Source: an uncultured Pelagibacteraceae bacterium
Lineage (GTDB): Bacteria; Pseudomonadota; Alphaproteobacteria; Pelagibacterales; Pelagibacteraceae
Length of the DNA stretch: 64,000 nucleotides
Reading direction: 5' to 3'
NCBI GenBank assembly: GCA_902552185.1
Contig: CACDFZ010000001.1
Location: forward strand, 1-64,000
The position numbers were made by a program, and so were the translations under genes. The notes under the pieces are model-generated. The model did no database searches. It was not told the origin of the DNA and saw only the letters and a list, made by a program, of their open reading frames with translations. Shown here one piece after another: positions 51,482-63,568 of the stretch; within the stretch, counting starts at the first letter, position 1, and each line of letters begins with the position of its first letter.

Positions 51482-53443
51482 TTATGTGAAATTAATTGGA
51501 TCAACATCAACTGTAAGTTTAATTTTAGACGATATTTTAAGATTTTCTAAAATTTTGGCCAAAGGTTTCTGGCAAATAATATTGCTTTCGGAACGTATTA
51601 ATAATCTTGTCCTAAACATTTTTTTTTTCTTAAAAATAGGTGAGTCTACAGGACCAAGAATTTGGATGTTATTTAATTTTTCAATTTTTCTTTTAATTTC
51701 TTGAGCACCTTGGTAACTGTTTTCTTTTTTTTCTGAAGAAATGATAATAGAAATTAATCTGAAATAAGGTGGTAGATTATTTTGTTTTCTTAATTTTAGT
51801 TCATTTATATAAAAATTTTCTGTTATATTTTCAGTAATATTTTTTAAGACTTCATTTTCGGGATTTATTGTTTGATAAACAATCATAGAATCTTTTGAAA
51901 ATCTTCCAGCTCTTCCACTGAGTTGATTATAGAGTTGAATATTTTTTTCGGTGGATCTTAGATCGTAACCTTTTCCAGTAAAGTCTGCATCAACAACAAC
52001 AATACAATTTAGTTTCGGAAAATTAAAACCTTTTGAAATCATTTGTGTTCCAACCAATATATCTATTTTATCTTCACTTATTTCTTTAATTAAATTTTCT
52101 GATTGTGTCTTTTTATTAAGATAATCACTGGAAAATATTTTCACTACTTTTTTTGGAAAAATAACTTTTAATTCTTCAAATACTTTTTCAACTCCGGGAC
52201 CATACATGGAAAATTCACATGATGATGATTTGTCTTTACATTTTTTTTCAGTTTCATTTTTGTAGCCACAGTGATGACAAATAATTTTACCTAATATTTT
52301 GTGATAAGTTAGATATATAGAGCAATTAGGACAAATATGTCTGAAACCACATTTTTTGCAAATAAGGAATGGAGCATAACCTCTCCTGTTTAAAAAGAAA
52401 AGTATTTGATTTTTTTTTTCTAAATAGAGATTTACAATTTTTATTGTTTCGTCGGAAATAGACTTTTTGTTAAGATTTTCTAAATTAAGATTTATTATTT
52501 TTGTTTTAGGTAAAGGAAAATTTTCAAACCTGTTTTTCAATTCAATTTTTGAATATTTTTTTATTTTGATATTTCTATAAGTTTCTAATGATGGAATTGA
52601 AGTTATTAAATGAATAGGAATATTTTCAATAGAGGCTCTTGATATAGCCATATCCCGTGCATTATAAATAACACTATCTTCTTGTTTGTAAGATGAATCA
52701 TGCTCTTCATCGACAACAATAAGGCCTAATTTTTTAAAAGGTAAAAATAAAGCTGATCTAGCACCTAAAACAATTTTAATTTTGTTTTTTGCAACTGAAA
52801 GCCAAATATCCTTTTTTTTATTTATGCTTACTTTTGAATGCCAAATTGCTGGTTCGAAACCAAAAAAGAGTTTAAATCTATTTTTAAATTGAGTTGTGAG
52901 AAATATTTCAGGAATTAATATTAATGCCTGCTTATTTTCTTGTATTAACCTACTAATTCTTTCAAAATATACCAGTGTTTTGCCTGAACCAGTAATTCCT
53001 TGTAATACTGAAACATTAAATTTATTTCCTAAACTTGTAAGATGTTCTAGAGCATTTTTTTGCTCATCATTCAAAATATATTTTGTCGCTTTTATTTCAG
53101 ATTTTAATATTTGATTTTTCTTTTTTAATTCAAAATCTTTTAAATTTCCAAGACACATTTTTAAGATTAAACCTTTGGGAACAATATTGTAAATAGAGAA
53201 CCAGTTGATAAATTTAATTATCTTTTTGTTCAAACATATATTAGAAATTTTCTTTTCAATTTTTTTAAGGTTGATTTTTTTTTCAGTATGATTAATTTTG
53301 TCCCAGACAACACCAATTTCCTTTTTTTTTCCAAAAGGCACTATTACTATATCCCCTTGATTAAGATTTTTTATTTTTTTTGAATCATTATTGTAAGTAA
53401 AAGGATAATTAAAAACCTTGGGCAATAGGACTGGGACTTCCAT
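51482..53443 (-). CDS. priA: primosomal protein N' (PriA helicase)
   Basis: 653 aa; GITGSGKT, DEEHDSSYKQED, paired Cys zinc motifs, GTQMISKGFNFP. Confidence 0.95.
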   Translation of the reverse strand: MEVPVLLPKVFNYPFTYNNDSKKIKNLNQGDIVIVPFGKKKEIGVVWDKINHTEKKINLKKIEKKISNICLNKKIIKFINWFSIYNIVPKGLILKMCLGNLKDFELKKKNQILKSEIKATKYILNDEQKNALEHLTSLGNKFNVSVLQGITGSGKTLVYFERISRLIQENKQALILIPEIFLTTQFKNRFKLFFGFEPAIWHSKVSINKKKDIWLSVAKNKIKIVLGARSALFLPFKKLGLIVVDEEHDSSYKQEDSVIYNARDMAISRASIENIPIHLITSIPSLETYRNIKIKKYSKIELKNRFENFPLPKTKIINLNLENLNKKSISDETIKIVNLYLEKKNQILFFLNRRGYAPFLICKKCGFRHICPNCSIYLTYHKILGKIICHHCGYKNETEKKCKDKSSSCEFSMYGPGVEKVFEELKVIFPKKVVKIFSSDYLNKKTQSENLIKEISEDKIDILVGTQMISKGFNFPKLNCIVVVDADFTGKGYDLRSTEKNIQLYNQLSGRAGRFSKDSMIVYQTINPENEVLKNITENITENFYINELKLRKQNNLPPYFRLISIIISSEKKENSYQGAQEIKRKIEKLNNIQILGPVDSPIFKKKKMFRTRLLIRSESNIICQKPLAKILENLKISSKIKLTVDVDPINFT

Positions 53444-53471
53444 ATTTGAATTTTATTTTATTTTATAATAA

Positions 53472-54875
53472 TTAAAAATGAATTGGTCTTTTATCAACAG
53501 CTAATGCAGCCTCTTTAATAGCCTCTGTGTGAGTTGGGTGCGCATGGCAAGTTCTAGCTATGTCTTCTGCGCTCGCACCAAATTCCATTGCTAAAGCCAT
53601 TTCAGCTATCATATCTCCGCAATGAGGCCCAATGATGTGAACGCCTAATACCCTATCAGATTTGCTATCTGCTAAAATTTTTACAAAACCCTCTGTCTCA
53701 TTATTAACTTTTGCTCTAGAATTAGCTAAAAAAGGGAATTTTCCAATTTTGTATGTTATTCCATCCTTTTTGAGTTGCTCCTCTGATCTACCGACATATG
53801 CTACCTCTGGTGAAGTATAAATAACTCCAGGTATTACGTCATAATTTACATGACCTGATTGACCAGCCAATAACTCTGCAACTGCTATTCCTTCTTCTTC
53901 GGCTTTATGTGCTAACATAGGACCTTCGATAACATCACCGATTGCATATATGTTCTTAACATCTGTTTGGAATTTTTTATTTACTTTAATTCTACCTTTG
54001 TCATCTTTTTTTACACCAATTTTCTGTAAATTAAGCCCCTCAGTATAAGGTTTTCTTCCCACAGCAATTAAGGTTTTATCAGCTGAAATTATTTCTTTAC
54101 TATTTTTTTCATTACTTTGGTATTCGATTTTTACCTCGTTGCCAAGATCTTTGATTGATAAAACTTTAGAATTTAGTTTAAATTTAATTCCTTGTTTTGT
54201 TAATATTTTTTGAAATTCATTTGAGACTTCTCTATCCATTCCTGGCGTTATAAAAGGAAGATTTTCAATAACAGTAACTTCAGATCCTAATCTTTTCCAA
54301 ACAGATCCCATTTCCAAACCAATATATCCACCTCCAATAACTACTAATGATTTCGGTACTGAGCTTAATGAAAGCGCTGCGGTAGAAGAGATTATATTTT
54401 TTTCGTTTATTTTTACCCCAGGTAATGAAGAGGCATGGGACCCAGTTGCTATTACAATATTTTTCGTGTTATATGAAGTTTTTTTTCCTTGCTCGTAAAC
54501 CACTACATTTGTTGGTGAAAAAATAACTCCTTTGCCTTTCAAATAGCTCACCTTATTTTTTTTAAATAAAAACTCAACACCCTTTGTTAATACTTGAACA
54601 GATTTATTTTTATTACTCATCATTTTTTCAACATTTAACCTCACGTCAGAGACCTCTATGCCCTGATTGAAAAAATTTTTTTTAGCTTTATGAAAATTTT
54701 CTGAGAGGTTAAGTAAACTTTTTGAGGGAATGCACCCAACGTTAAGGCAAGTTCCACCTAAAGTTCCCCTACTCTCAACACAAGCAGTTTTTAAACCTAA
54801 TTGAGCAGCTCGAATAGCACATACGTATCCACCGGGACCTCCTCCAATTACAATAAGATCAAAATTATTACTCAT
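53472..54875 (-). CDS. lpd: dihydrolipoamide dehydrogenase
   Basis: 467 aa; GGGPGGYVCAIRAAQLG, GGTCLNVGCIPSKSLL, HAHPTHTEA. Confidence 0.97.
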   Translation of the reverse strand: MSNNFDLIVIGGGPGGYVCAIRAAQLGLKTACVESRGTLGGTCLNVGCIPSKSLLNLSENFHKAKKNFFNQGIEVSDVRLNVEKMMSNKNKSVQVLTKGVEFLFKKNKVSYLKGKGVIFSPTNVVVYEQGKKTSYNTKNIVIATGSHASSLPGVKINEKNIISSTAALSLSSVPKSLVVIGGGYIGLEMGSVWKRLGSEVTVIENLPFITPGMDREVSNEFQKILTKQGIKFKLNSKVLSIKDLGNEVKIEYQSNEKNSKEIISADKTLIAVGRKPYTEGLNLQKIGVKKDDKGRIKVNKKFQTDVKNIYAIGDVIEGPMLAHKAEEEGIAVAELLAGQSGHVNYDVIPGVIYTSPEVAYVGRSEEQLKKDGITYKIGKFPFLANSRAKVNNETEGFVKILADSKSDRVLGVHIIGPHCGDMIAEMALAMEFGASAEDIARTCHAHPTHTEAIKEAALAVDKRPIHF

Positions 54876-54878
54876 GAA

Positions 54879-56225
54879 TTAAAGATTTAAAAATAATCTC
54901 TTCGGTTGCTCTAAAGAGTCCTTAACTATTTTCAAAAATGAAACAGCTTCCTTTCCATCAATTATTCTATGATCATATGATAATGCCAAATACATTATTG
55001 GCTTTATCTTTACTTCTCCATTTTCTACAACGGGTCTTTCAATTATATTATGCATACCAAGGACAGCTGACTGTGGAGGATTTAAAATTGGAGTAGATAA
55101 CATAGATCCATAGATACCTCCATTAGTGATGGTAAAAGTGCCTCCTTGAAGATCTTCAATAGTAATTTTTCCATCTCTTGCTTTCTGGCCTAGCATACCA
55201 ATATTCTTTTCAATATCAGCGAAAGATAGCTCATCTGAATTTCTGATAACTGGAACTACTAAGCCTTTATCGGTACCTACAGCTATACTAATATTGTAAT
55301 AGTTTTTATAAATAATTTCATCGCCTTGGATTTCTGCATTTATTGCGGGATAATTTTTTAAACCTATTATGCAAGCTTTAACAAAAAAAGACATAAATCC
55401 TAATTTGACAGAGTATTTTTTTTGGAATTCCTCTTTATAATTATTTCTCATTTGAATTACTTCAAACATATCAACCTCATTAAATGTTGTAAGCATTGCA
55501 GCATTTTCTTGTGCTTCTTTTAATCTTTTGGCGATAGTAAGTCTCAGTCTTGTCATTTTGATTCTTTCTTCTGGACCATGGGCTTTCCTTCTTTCTGATG
55601 GCGCAGGTTTAACACCCATTAAACTCATTACATCTTCCTTTAACACTATACCATTTTTGCCACTTCCTTTAATTGAATGAATATCAATTTTTTTTTCTGC
55701 AACTATTTTTCTTGCAGCTGGAGAAACTCTTGGTTTGATATCATTTATTTTATTATTTTCATCATGTGTCTCCTCTAAGACTAGTGGTTCTTCCTCTAAG
55801 ATAAGAGGTTCATCATCAAAAATTTTTTGATTAGTCTCTTGGTTGAGGGCTAGTGGCTCAGATTGTTTTTTTTCAATTTTGGTTCGTTTTGTTTGTTTTA
55901 AAATTTTTTCTGTTTTCTCCTTTTCTAATTTAGGAGGAGAATATTTTTTTTCACCTAAATCACTTTCAGGACTTGTTGAAGTTGATTTTGATTGAGTAAC
56001 TGATCCGAGTAAAGCACCAACGTTTACCGTTTCACCTTCTTTAACAGAAATACTGTTTAATACTCCATTTGATGGGGAGGGAACTTCTACATTTACTTTA
56101 TCAGTTTCTAATTCAACTATGGGCTCGTCAGAAGAAACTTTATCCCCCTCTTTTTTTAACCATTTTGCTACTGTGGCTTCAGTAACAGATTCTCCAAGAG
56201 TAGGTACAACGATTTTTTCAGACAT
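54879..56225 (-). CDS. sucB: 2-oxoglutarate dehydrogenase E2 (dihydrolipoyl succinyltransferase)
   Basis: 448 aa; lipoyl domain [14 protein letters not shown], catalytic domain [18 protein letters not shown]; adjacent to sucA. Confidence 0.96.
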   Translation of the reverse strand: MSEKIVVPTLGESVTEATVAKWLKKEGDKVSSDEPIVELETDKVNVEVPSPSNGVLNSISVKEGETVNVGALLGSVTQSKSTSTSPESDLGEKKYSPPKLEKEKTEKILKQTKRTKIEKKQSEPLALNQETNQKIFDDEPLILEEEPLVLEETHDENNKINDIKPRVSPAARKIVAEKKIDIHSIKGSGKNGIVLKEDVMSLMGVKPAPSERRKAHGPEERIKMTRLRLTIAKRLKEAQENAAMLTTFNEVDMFEVIQMRNNYKEEFQKKYSVKLGFMSFFVKACIIGLKNYPAINAEIQGDEIIYKNYYNISIAVGTDKGLVVPVIRNSDELSFADIEKNIGMLGQKARDGKITIEDLQGGTFTITNGGIYGSMLSTPILNPPQSAVLGMHNIIERPVVENGEVKIKPIMYLALSYDHRIIDGKEAVSFLKIVKDSLEQPKRLFLNL

Positions 56226-59113
56226 TAATTAAGTTTCCCAACCACCTTTTCTAATATTTTTTTTTGTTCTGCAAGGTGTTTATTATAATTTCCAGTCGCA
56301 GTTGTGGATGAGGCATTTCTTCCAATATAATTGACTTTACTGTTTTTAAATTCAATTATTTCAAGAGTTCTATCGATATAGTTTCTCACAGTATTCCAAG
56401 CCCCCATATTTTTTGGTTCCTCTTGGCACCAAATAAAATCAGCATTTTGGTATCTTTTTAAAATTTTCGCTAATGTTTTTGCTGGAAAAGGATATAATTG
56501 TTCTATTCTTACGATTGTTATTTTATCATTTTTTGATTTTTCTCTTGCCTCTAATAAATCAAAATAAACTTTACCAGAACACATTACAACTTTCTCAATT
56601 TTTTCATCTTTAACTAGTTTAATGATTTTGGATTTATTGACATATGCATGATCCTCAAGAACTCTGTGAAAACTATTTTTTTTGGTAAAATCTTCAATAG
56701 ATGAAACACATCTTTTGTTTCTTAATAAAGATTTAGGTGTCATAACTATTAAAGGTTTTCTAAATGCTCTATGCATTTGTCTTCTTAAAGCATGAAAATA
56801 ATTTGCCGGAGTTGTGCAATTAACTACCTGTATATTTTCTCCAGCGCACATCTGTAAAAATCTCTCTAATCTTGCTGATGAATGTTCTGGACCTTGACCT
56901 TCATATCCGTGTGGTAACAATAAAACTAAGCCACTTGCTCTTCCCCATTTAGACTCTCCTGAAGTTATAAATTGATCGATTATTACTTGTGCTCCATTGG
57001 CAAAATCTCCAAATTGAGCTTCCCATATGACTAATGTTTCAGGTTCTGAGAGAGAGTAACCAAATTCAAATCCTAAAACTGCCAATTCAGATAATAAACT
57101 ATCTATTACTTCAAATTTTTTCTGGTTTTTAGTCAAATTATTTAAAGGAATATATCTTTCATGATTTTCTTGATTTCTCAGAACAGAATGTCGTTGGCTA
57201 AAAGTACCTCTAGCTGAATCTTGACCAGATAATCTTACAGAAAATCCGTCGATTAACAAAGTAGCAAATGCCAAGGACTCTGCTGTTGACCAATCTATAG
57301 GGGCATTCTCAGTAAACATTTTATGCTTTTGTTCTAATATTTTTTTTAAAGTTTTGTGAATATTAAAATTTTTTGGGATATCAGTTAGTTTTTTACCAGC
57401 TGATACAAGTGTTTTTTTGTCTACACCACTAACACCTCTTTTATCTTTTCCTAAACCTGGTTTAAACCTAGACCAAACTCCATCGAACCATTTAAGTTCA
57501 GATTTGTAGTTCTTTGAGTCATTAAATTGTGTTTCTAAAAATTTTTTAAAATCTTGTTTTTTCTTTTCTATTTGATTTTCATCTAACAAACCATCAGAAG
57601 AAATTTTTTTAGTATAAATACTTAGTGTTGTTGGGTGTGATCTTATTTTTTTATACATTATAGGCTGAGTAAAGGAAGGTTCGTCTCCTTCGTTGTGACC
57701 AAATCTTCTGTAGCAGACCATATCAATTACAACATCTCGATTAAACTTTTGTCTATACTCAGTAGCTATTTTAGCACAATGTACGACTGCTTCAGGATCA
57801 TCTCCATTGACATGAAATATTGGAGCTTGCGATAATTTTGCAACTTCTGAAGGATAAGGTGAAGATCTTGCAAATCTTGGAGCAGTTGTAAAACCGATTT
57901 GATTATTAACGATAACATGAATAGTTCCACCTATATTATGTCCAGGCAAACCTGACATTGCGAAACACTCAGCGACTACTCCTTGTCCAGCAAATGCTGC
58001 ATCACCATGGATTAAAACAGGTACAACTGATTTTCTACTTGGATCTTTGTGAAAAAATTGTTTTGCTCTTACTTGTCCTAAAACTACAGGATTTACTGCT
58101 TCTAAATGAGATGGGTTGTCAGTCAAACTGATATGCACGACATTTCCATCAAATTCTCTATTAGATGAAGCTCCCAAGTGATACTTTACATCCCCCTCAA
58201 AATCTTCTTTCGCTGAAATACCTTTTCCAAAAAATTCGCTAAAGATTGCTTGGTAAGATTTCCCCATCACATTGGCAAGAACATTTAACCTTCCTCTGTG
58301 CGGCATACCTATTTTAATTTCTTTAACCCCTAAATTTCCCCCTCTTTTAATAATTTGTTCTAAAGCGGGTATTAAAGACTCCCCTCCATCTAATCCAAAT
58401 CTTTTTGTTCCAACAAACTTAACCTGTAAGTACTTTTCAAATCCCTCTGCTTCAATAATTTTGTTAAGAATAGCTTTTTTTCCATTGTCTGTAAAAGTAA
58501 TGGCTTTTTCTGGCCCCTCTATTCTATTACGAACCCAAGCTTTTTCTTCTGGGTCGCTCATATGCATAAATTCGTAACCAATTGTCGAGCAGTAAGTTTT
58601 TTTTAATATTTTAAGAATTTCGTTTAAATTGCCGTATTGTAAACCTAGGACTCCATCCAAAAATATCTTTCGATTATAATCTTGTTTTTTGAATCCATAA
58701 GTCTCTGGTTTAAGTTCCTGATGTTCCTCTTTAATTTGAAGGTCTAAAGGATCTAAATTAGCAATTAAATGTCCTCTAATTCTGTAAGCTCTTATTAACA
58801 TAATAGCTCTTACAGAGTCTGTGGAAGCTTGTTTGACGGATGTTAGTTCATTAACTGGCTCTTCTGTTTTGATTTTTGTGTTTTGAAAATTGTCTAATCG
58901 TTTAATCTTCTTGGGGTTCCAACTAGGCCCTTTAATATTTTCTAAAATGTTTTTAGAGTCCTCATTTAATCCATCAAAAAATTCAATCCAGTCCTTTGTT
59001 AATAAATTAGGATTCTGTATGTATAAAGCGTAATTCTTCTCGATATAATCACTATTTACCCCAGATAAAAATGAAGTTTTTTTATATGTTTGATTGTTCT
59101 TATCAACTGACAT
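56225..59113 (-). CDS. sucA: 2-oxoglutarate dehydrogenase E1
   Basis: 962 aa; [68 protein letters not shown]. Confidence 0.97.
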   Translation of the reverse strand: MSVDKNNQTYKKTSFLSGVNSDYIEKNYALYIQNPNLLTKDWIEFFDGLNEDSKNILENIKGPSWNPKKIKRLDNFQNTKIKTEEPVNELTSVKQASTDSVRAIMLIRAYRIRGHLIANLDPLDLQIKEEHQELKPETYGFKKQDYNRKIFLDGVLGLQYGNLNEILKILKKTYCSTIGYEFMHMSDPEEKAWVRNRIEGPEKAITFTDNGKKAILNKIIEAEGFEKYLQVKFVGTKRFGLDGGESLIPALEQIIKRGGNLGVKEIKIGMPHRGRLNVLANVMGKSYQAIFSEFFGKGISAKEDFEGDVKYHLGASSNREFDGNVVHISLTDNPSHLEAVNPVVLGQVRAKQFFHKDPSRKSVVPVLIHGDAAFAGQGVVAECFAMSGLPGHNIGGTIHVIVNNQIGFTTAPRFARSSPYPSEVAKLSQAPIFHVNGDDPEAVVHCAKIATEYRQKFNRDVVIDMVCYRRFGHNEGDEPSFTQPIMYKKIRSHPTTLSIYTKKISSDGLLDENQIEKKKQDFKKFLETQFNDSKNYKSELKWFDGVWSRFKPGLGKDKRGVSGVDKKTLVSAGKKLTDIPKNFNIHKTLKKILEQKHKMFTENAPIDWSTAESLAFATLLIDGFSVRLSGQDSARGTFSQRHSVLRNQENHERYIPLNNLTKNQKKFEVIDSLLSELAVLGFEFGYSLSEPETLVIWEAQFGDFANGAQVIIDQFITSGESKWGRASGLVLLLPHGYEGQGPEHSSARLERFLQMCAGENIQVVNCTTPANYFHALRRQMHRAFRKPLIVMTPKSLLRNKRCVSSIEDFTKKNSFHRVLEDHAYVNKSKIIKLVKDEKIEKVVMCSGKVYFDLLEAREKSKNDKITIVRIEQLYPFPAKTLAKILKRYQNADFIWCQEEPKNMGAWNTVRNYIDRTLEIIEFKNSKVNYIGRNASSTTATGNYNKHLAEQKKILEKVVGKLN

Positions 59114-59145
59114 TTCTACTTAATAATAACACATATTCTCTAAAA

Positions 59146-60023
59146 TCAAGCCTTTAGTTTTTCGAAAAGTGTTTTGCCTATGTCTGCTGGAGATTTAGAA
59201 ATAGTTATGCCGGCGGATTTCATTACTTCGATCTTATCTTGAGCGCCACCTTTGCCACCAGATATAATAGCTCCAGCGTGACCCATTCTCCTTCCAGGGG
59301 GGGGGCGGTTAAACCAGCAACAAAACCAACCATAGGTTTTTTAATTTTTGATTTTTTGATAAACTCTGATGCTTCCTCTTCAGCAGTACCACCTATTTCG
59401 CCAATCATTACAATAGACTTGGTTAAATCATCGTTCAGAAATAATTCTAAACAATCTACAAAGCTGGTGCCATTAATTGGATCTCCACCTATACCTATAC
59501 ATGTAGACTGCCCAAGACCATTGGAAGTTGTTTGTGCTACGGCTTCATAAGTTAAGGTTCCAGATCGGGAAACAATTCCTACAGATCCCATTTTATGAAT
59601 ATTACCTGGCATAATACCGATTTTACATTCATTAGGAGTAATTATTCCAGGACAATTAGGGCCTATTAATCTACTTTTACTTTTTTTTAAAATGTTTTTA
59701 ACATTTACCATATCTATTACTGGTATTCCCTCTGTAATACATACAATTAATTCAATTCCTGCATTAATAGCTTCAATAATAGCTGATGCAGCAAATTTTG
59801 GTGGAACATATATCATGGTTGCAGTTGCTTTAGTTTTATCCTTTGCTTCTTGAACTGTATCAAAAACTGGTAGTCCAAGATGTTTTTGACCACCTTTCTT
59901 TGGTGTGACCCCACCTACTAGTTGAGTTCCATATTTAAGTGCCTGCTCCGAATGGAAAGTTCCATGAGAACCTGTAAAACCTTGGCAAATTACTTTAGTA
60001 TTTTTATTCACTAAAATTGACAT
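59146..60023 (-). pseudogene. sucD: succinyl-CoA synthetase alpha subunit, apparent frameshift at a G9 tract
   Basis: N-terminal ~240 aa canonical SucD ([23 protein letters not shown]...[10 protein letters not shown]); the track ORF (59223..60023) then runs out of frame. The other frame continues [49 protein letters not shown] to a TGA at 59146. Confidence 0.88.
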
Positions 60024-61190
60024 TTATTTTATTGCATTCACTATTTTCTTAGCTGCATCATTTAAATCTAGCGCAGATAATATTTTAAGACCAGACGCAT
60101 CTAAAATCTTTTTTCCTTCCTCATAGTTTGTACCAGCCAATCTAACTACTAAAGGTACATTTAGTTTTGTCTCCTTAGCTGCTTCTACAACACCCTCGGC
60201 AAGCACATCACACCTCATAATGCCTCCAAAAATATTTATTAAAATTCCTTTAACATTTTTATCAGATAAAATTAGTTTAAATGCAGCCGAAACTTTTTCT
60301 TTCGATGCTCCGCCTCCGACATCTAAAAAATTTGCTGGTGCTTCGCCATACAACTTAATAATATCCATTGTTGCCATTGCTAAACCTGCGCCATTCACCA
60401 TACATCCTATACTTCCATCAAGTTTTATGTAAGCTAAATCATGTTTGCTTGCCTCTATTTCTTTTGGATCTTCCTCATTTAAATCTCTTAATTTAAGAAT
60501 TTCCGGTCTTCTAAATAGTGCATTATCATCAAAATTAATTTTTGCATCTAGACAAATTATTTTCCCAGACTTTGTTACAATAAGAGGGTTAATTTCAATC
60601 AAATTAGCGTCTTTTTCTATAAGTGTTTTGTATAATGATTTAATTAAGTTAAAAGCCTCTGTTATTTGACTTTTATTTAATTCAAATGGCTCAATTATTT
60701 TTTCAATATATGTTGGTTTTATCTCCTTAGATAACTCAACCTTTGTTGTAATTATTTTTTCTGGGTTTTTTGAGGCTACCTCCTCTATATCCATTCCTCC
60801 CTCTTTACTGCTTATAAAAGCAATTTTAGAGGTTTGTCTATCTATTAAACATGATAGGTAAAATTCTTTTGATATTTCAGAAGCTTCTTCAATATAAAGT
60901 CTTTTGACTTCTTTGCCGTTAGGACCTGTTTGTGGTGTAACTAATTTTTTTCCTAATAAAATTTTTGCTTCTTTTTTTAATTCATCAATATCTTTTACTA
61001 ATTTCACACCGCCTGCCTTGCCTCTGCCCCCAGCATGAATTTGTGCTTTTAAAACAAATTTGTTGGATTTTAACTCTTTTATTTTTTTATCAATTTCACT
61101 TAAGCTGTAGATTACAACACCTTTCGAAACAGGGGCTCCAAATTCTTTTAACAATTCTTTGGCTTGGTGTTCATGAATATTCATTGGCAA
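60024..61190 (-). CDS. sucC: succinyl-CoA synthetase beta subunit
   Basis: 388 aa; [55 protein letters not shown]. Confidence 0.97.
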   Translation of the reverse strand: MPMNIHEHQAKELLKEFGAPVSKGVVIYSLSEIDKKIKELKSNKFVLKAQIHAGGRGKAGGVKLVKDIDELKKEAKILLGKKLVTPQTGPNGKEVKRLYIEEASEISKEFYLSCLIDRQTSKIAFISSKEGGMDIEEVASKNPEKIITTKVELSKEIKPTYIEKIIEPFELNKSQITEAFNLIKSLYKTLIEKDANLIEINPLIVTKSGKIICLDAKINFDDNALFRRPEILKLRDLNEEDPKEIEASKHDLAYIKLDGSIGCMVNGAGLAMATMDIIKLYGEAPANFLDVGGGASKEKVSAAFKLILSDKNVKGILINIFGGIMRCDVLAEGVVEAAKETKLNVPLVVRLAGTNYEEGKKILDASGLKILSALDLNDAAKKIVNAIK

Positions 61191-61227
61191 AACTTAAATT
61201 TTAAAGTATTTTTATATTTTAATCATT

Positions 61228-62859
61228 ATGAAAGCAATCAACTTTTTTAAAAAAAAAATTTTCCTCTTTATATTTTTTATTTATTTTTTTATAGGAATAT
61301 CAATAGTTGAGGATTATGGCATTTCTATTGATGAAGAATTCCAAAGATTTTCTGGTTTTTATTGGTTGTGCTATGTTTTAGAATTTTTACCTTTTGACAA
61401 TGTAAGAATTGATGCTCTTAATAAACTTAATGATATACAGGGTTTAACTTTACCAAATCCAAAAGATTTTCCCTTTTATGGAGTAGTTTTCGATTTGCCT
61501 TTAGCTTTTTTAGAGACAATATTTAAAATTGATAGTTCTAAAAGCTACTTTTTATTGAGGCATCAAGCTACTTTTATAATTTTTTTTATAAGTGCAATCT
61601 ATTTTTACTTAATAATCAAATCAAGATTTAAAAACAAAATTGTGATTTTTTTTGGACTACTACTATATGTTAGTTCTCCAAGAATATTTGGTGATAGTTT
61701 TTATAACAATAAAGACTTAATATTTCTATCATTAGTCACGGTTTCTCTTTATTATTTTTTTAAAGCTATCAATAATTTAAATAATAAAAATGTAATTTTA
61801 TTTTCTTTTTTTGCAGCTCTTACAAGCGCTTTAAGAATATTAGGTTTATTTTTGCCTATAACTTTTTTAATTTTTTTAATACTGCAAAAAAGTTCTTACA
61901 AAAAAAAGATTTTCAGCTTTTCTTTGCTTTTAATCTTCTTTCTATCGTTTCTAATTTTGTTATGGCCATATTTATGGAGTAGTCCATTTAATAATTTTTT
62001 ATATAGTTTCAACATTTTTTCTAAATATATTATTGAGATTCAAATGTTATTTAATGGAGATTATATCTATTCAAATCGTTTACCTATGAGTTATCTACCA
62101 GTCTGGATTTTAATCACTACACCACTTATTACATTATTTCTTTTTATATATGGTTATATTTGCTTGTTAAAAAGATTATGCTCTAGGATTTTGCAAGTAA
62201 AAGATGATGTCCCTTTTAATGACTTTTGGAGAAGCAAAAATGAAAAAAAAGATTTAATTATTTTTTTTATTTTCAACTCAATCTTTTTTTATATTATTTT
62301 ATCTTCTACAGTTTTGTATACGGGTTGGAGACATTTATACTTTCTGCATTCTTTTATGATCTACTTGGGTTGTGTTGGGCTAAGCTTGATAAATATTAAC
62401 TTTAAAAATACAAAAATTATTTTTACTTCAATAGGTATTTTAATTTTATTTACCTTTTATGAGATAGTAAAATATCACCCCTTTCAAAGTTTATATTTCA
62501 ATCAATTAATTCAAAAAACGAAGAAGAAGGACTTTGAAATAGATTACTGGGGACTAGCTGGAAATCAATTTTTAAAAGAAATATTGGCTTTAGAGGGCTC
62601 AGGCAAAAGAATTAACATTGGTGTGGCTTCATATATACCTCTAGAAAGAAGTATAAAACTTTTAGATGATAATGAGAAAAAATTAATCAATATAGTTGGT
62701 CAAGAATATGAGAAAGCAAAATATATATTTAACAATAATTTATCTGAAGTTAATAAATTAAAAAATAAAAAATATTTAATACCAAGTAATTTTAAGAAAA
62801 TAAGTTATTATTCAATTAATGATTTTATTGTTTATGAATTATACAAAAAAATTAATTAA
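61228..62859 (+). CDS. polytopic membrane protein, GT39-like glycosyltransferase candidate
   Basis: 543 aa; many TM helices; early acidic motif (GISIDEEFQR) and DSFYNNKDLIFLSL; GT-C-like layout. Confidence 0.6.
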   Translation: MKAINFFKKKIFLFIFFIYFFIGISIVEDYGISIDEEFQRFSGFYWLCYVLEFLPFDNVRIDALNKLNDIQGLTLPNPKDFPFYGVVFDLPLAFLETIFKIDSSKSYFLLRHQATFIIFFISAIYFYLIIKSRFKNKIVIFFGLLLYVSSPRIFGDSFYNNKDLIFLSLVTVSLYYFFKAINNLNNKNVILFSFFAALTSALRILGLFLPITFLIFLILQKSSYKKKIFSFSLLLIFFLSFLILLWPYLWSSPFNNFLYSFNIFSKYIIEIQMLFNGDYIYSNRLPMSYLPVWILITTPLITLFLFIYGYICLLKRLCSRILQVKDDVPFNDFWRSKNEKKDLIIFFIFNSIFFYIILSSTVLYTGWRHLYFLHSFMIYLGCVGLSLININFKNTKIIFTSIGILILFTFYEIVKYHPFQSLYFNQLIQKTKKKDFEIDYWGLAGNQFLKEILALEGSGKRINIGVASYIPLERSIKLLDDNEKKLINIVGQEYEKAKYIFNNNLSEVNKLKNKKYLIPSNFKKISYYSINDFIVYELYKKIN

Positions 62860-63568
62860 TAGATTTATTAACATACAATCTATCTTCCCAAGTAGTAAAT
62901 GGGAACTTAAACTTTTTAACAAGTTCAAAGTTATTAGAAATTAAAAATTGATGTAAAAATTCAGGATTATAGGAAATATAAATTTCATCTATATGAAATT
63001 CAACTAAAATACGCCTTACTTTATTTATCTTTTCTCTCATTCCTTGAAGTACCTCTAATTCATGACCCTCAGTATCAATTTTAAGAAAATCAATACTCTC
63101 CATATTTTCTTTTTCTAAAATAGAAAATAATGTTGTCGTCTGAATAGTTTTTGTATCAATAATCATTCCTTTGGATGTAGTTCCAAATAACTTAGCTTTT
63201 AACTTTAAATAACTATTATCTGGATCTAAGCTAGATAAAGATGATGTTAGGTTATGTTTATTAAAATTAAATTTTGCTGACTTATTTTCGTTGGATAATG
63301 CTTTGTTAAACAAATAAACATCTTTGTTATCACTATATTTTTTTTTCAAAAAGTTAAATATTTCTTCCTGAGGTTCAAACATTAATATTTTTTTTGGTTT
63401 GAAATTATTTAAGATTAAATCTGTATAGGTTCCTTTATAAGCTCCAACATCAACAAAATTATTTAAATAGGATACTTCTTTTTTCAAAGTTTTGATAATT
63501 CTTCTTTGATGGAAGAATTTATCTAAATAATCAAAAAAAATTATAGCTAGTTTTTCTAATATTTTCAT
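62852..63568 (-). CDS. FkbM-family methyltransferase
   Basis: 238 aa; FVDVGAYKGTYTDLIL, IDFLKIDTEGHELEVLQGM. Confidence 0.9.
   Translation of the reverse strand: MKILEKLAIIFFDYLDKFFHQRRIIKTLKKEVSYLNNFVDVGAYKGTYTDLILNNFKPKKILMFEPQEEIFNFLKKKYSDNKDVYLFNKALSNENKSAKFNFNKHNLTSSLSSLDPDNSYLKLKAKLFGTTSKGMIIDTKTIQTTTLFSILEKENMESIDFLKIDTEGHELEVLQGMREKINKVRRILVEFHIDEIYISYNPEFLHQFLISNNFELVKKFKFPFTTWEDRLYVNKSIN

Noticed and set aside
58272-58577. 101-aa plus-strand ORF inside sucA
   Set aside because: Antisense to a conserved catalytic region of sucA.
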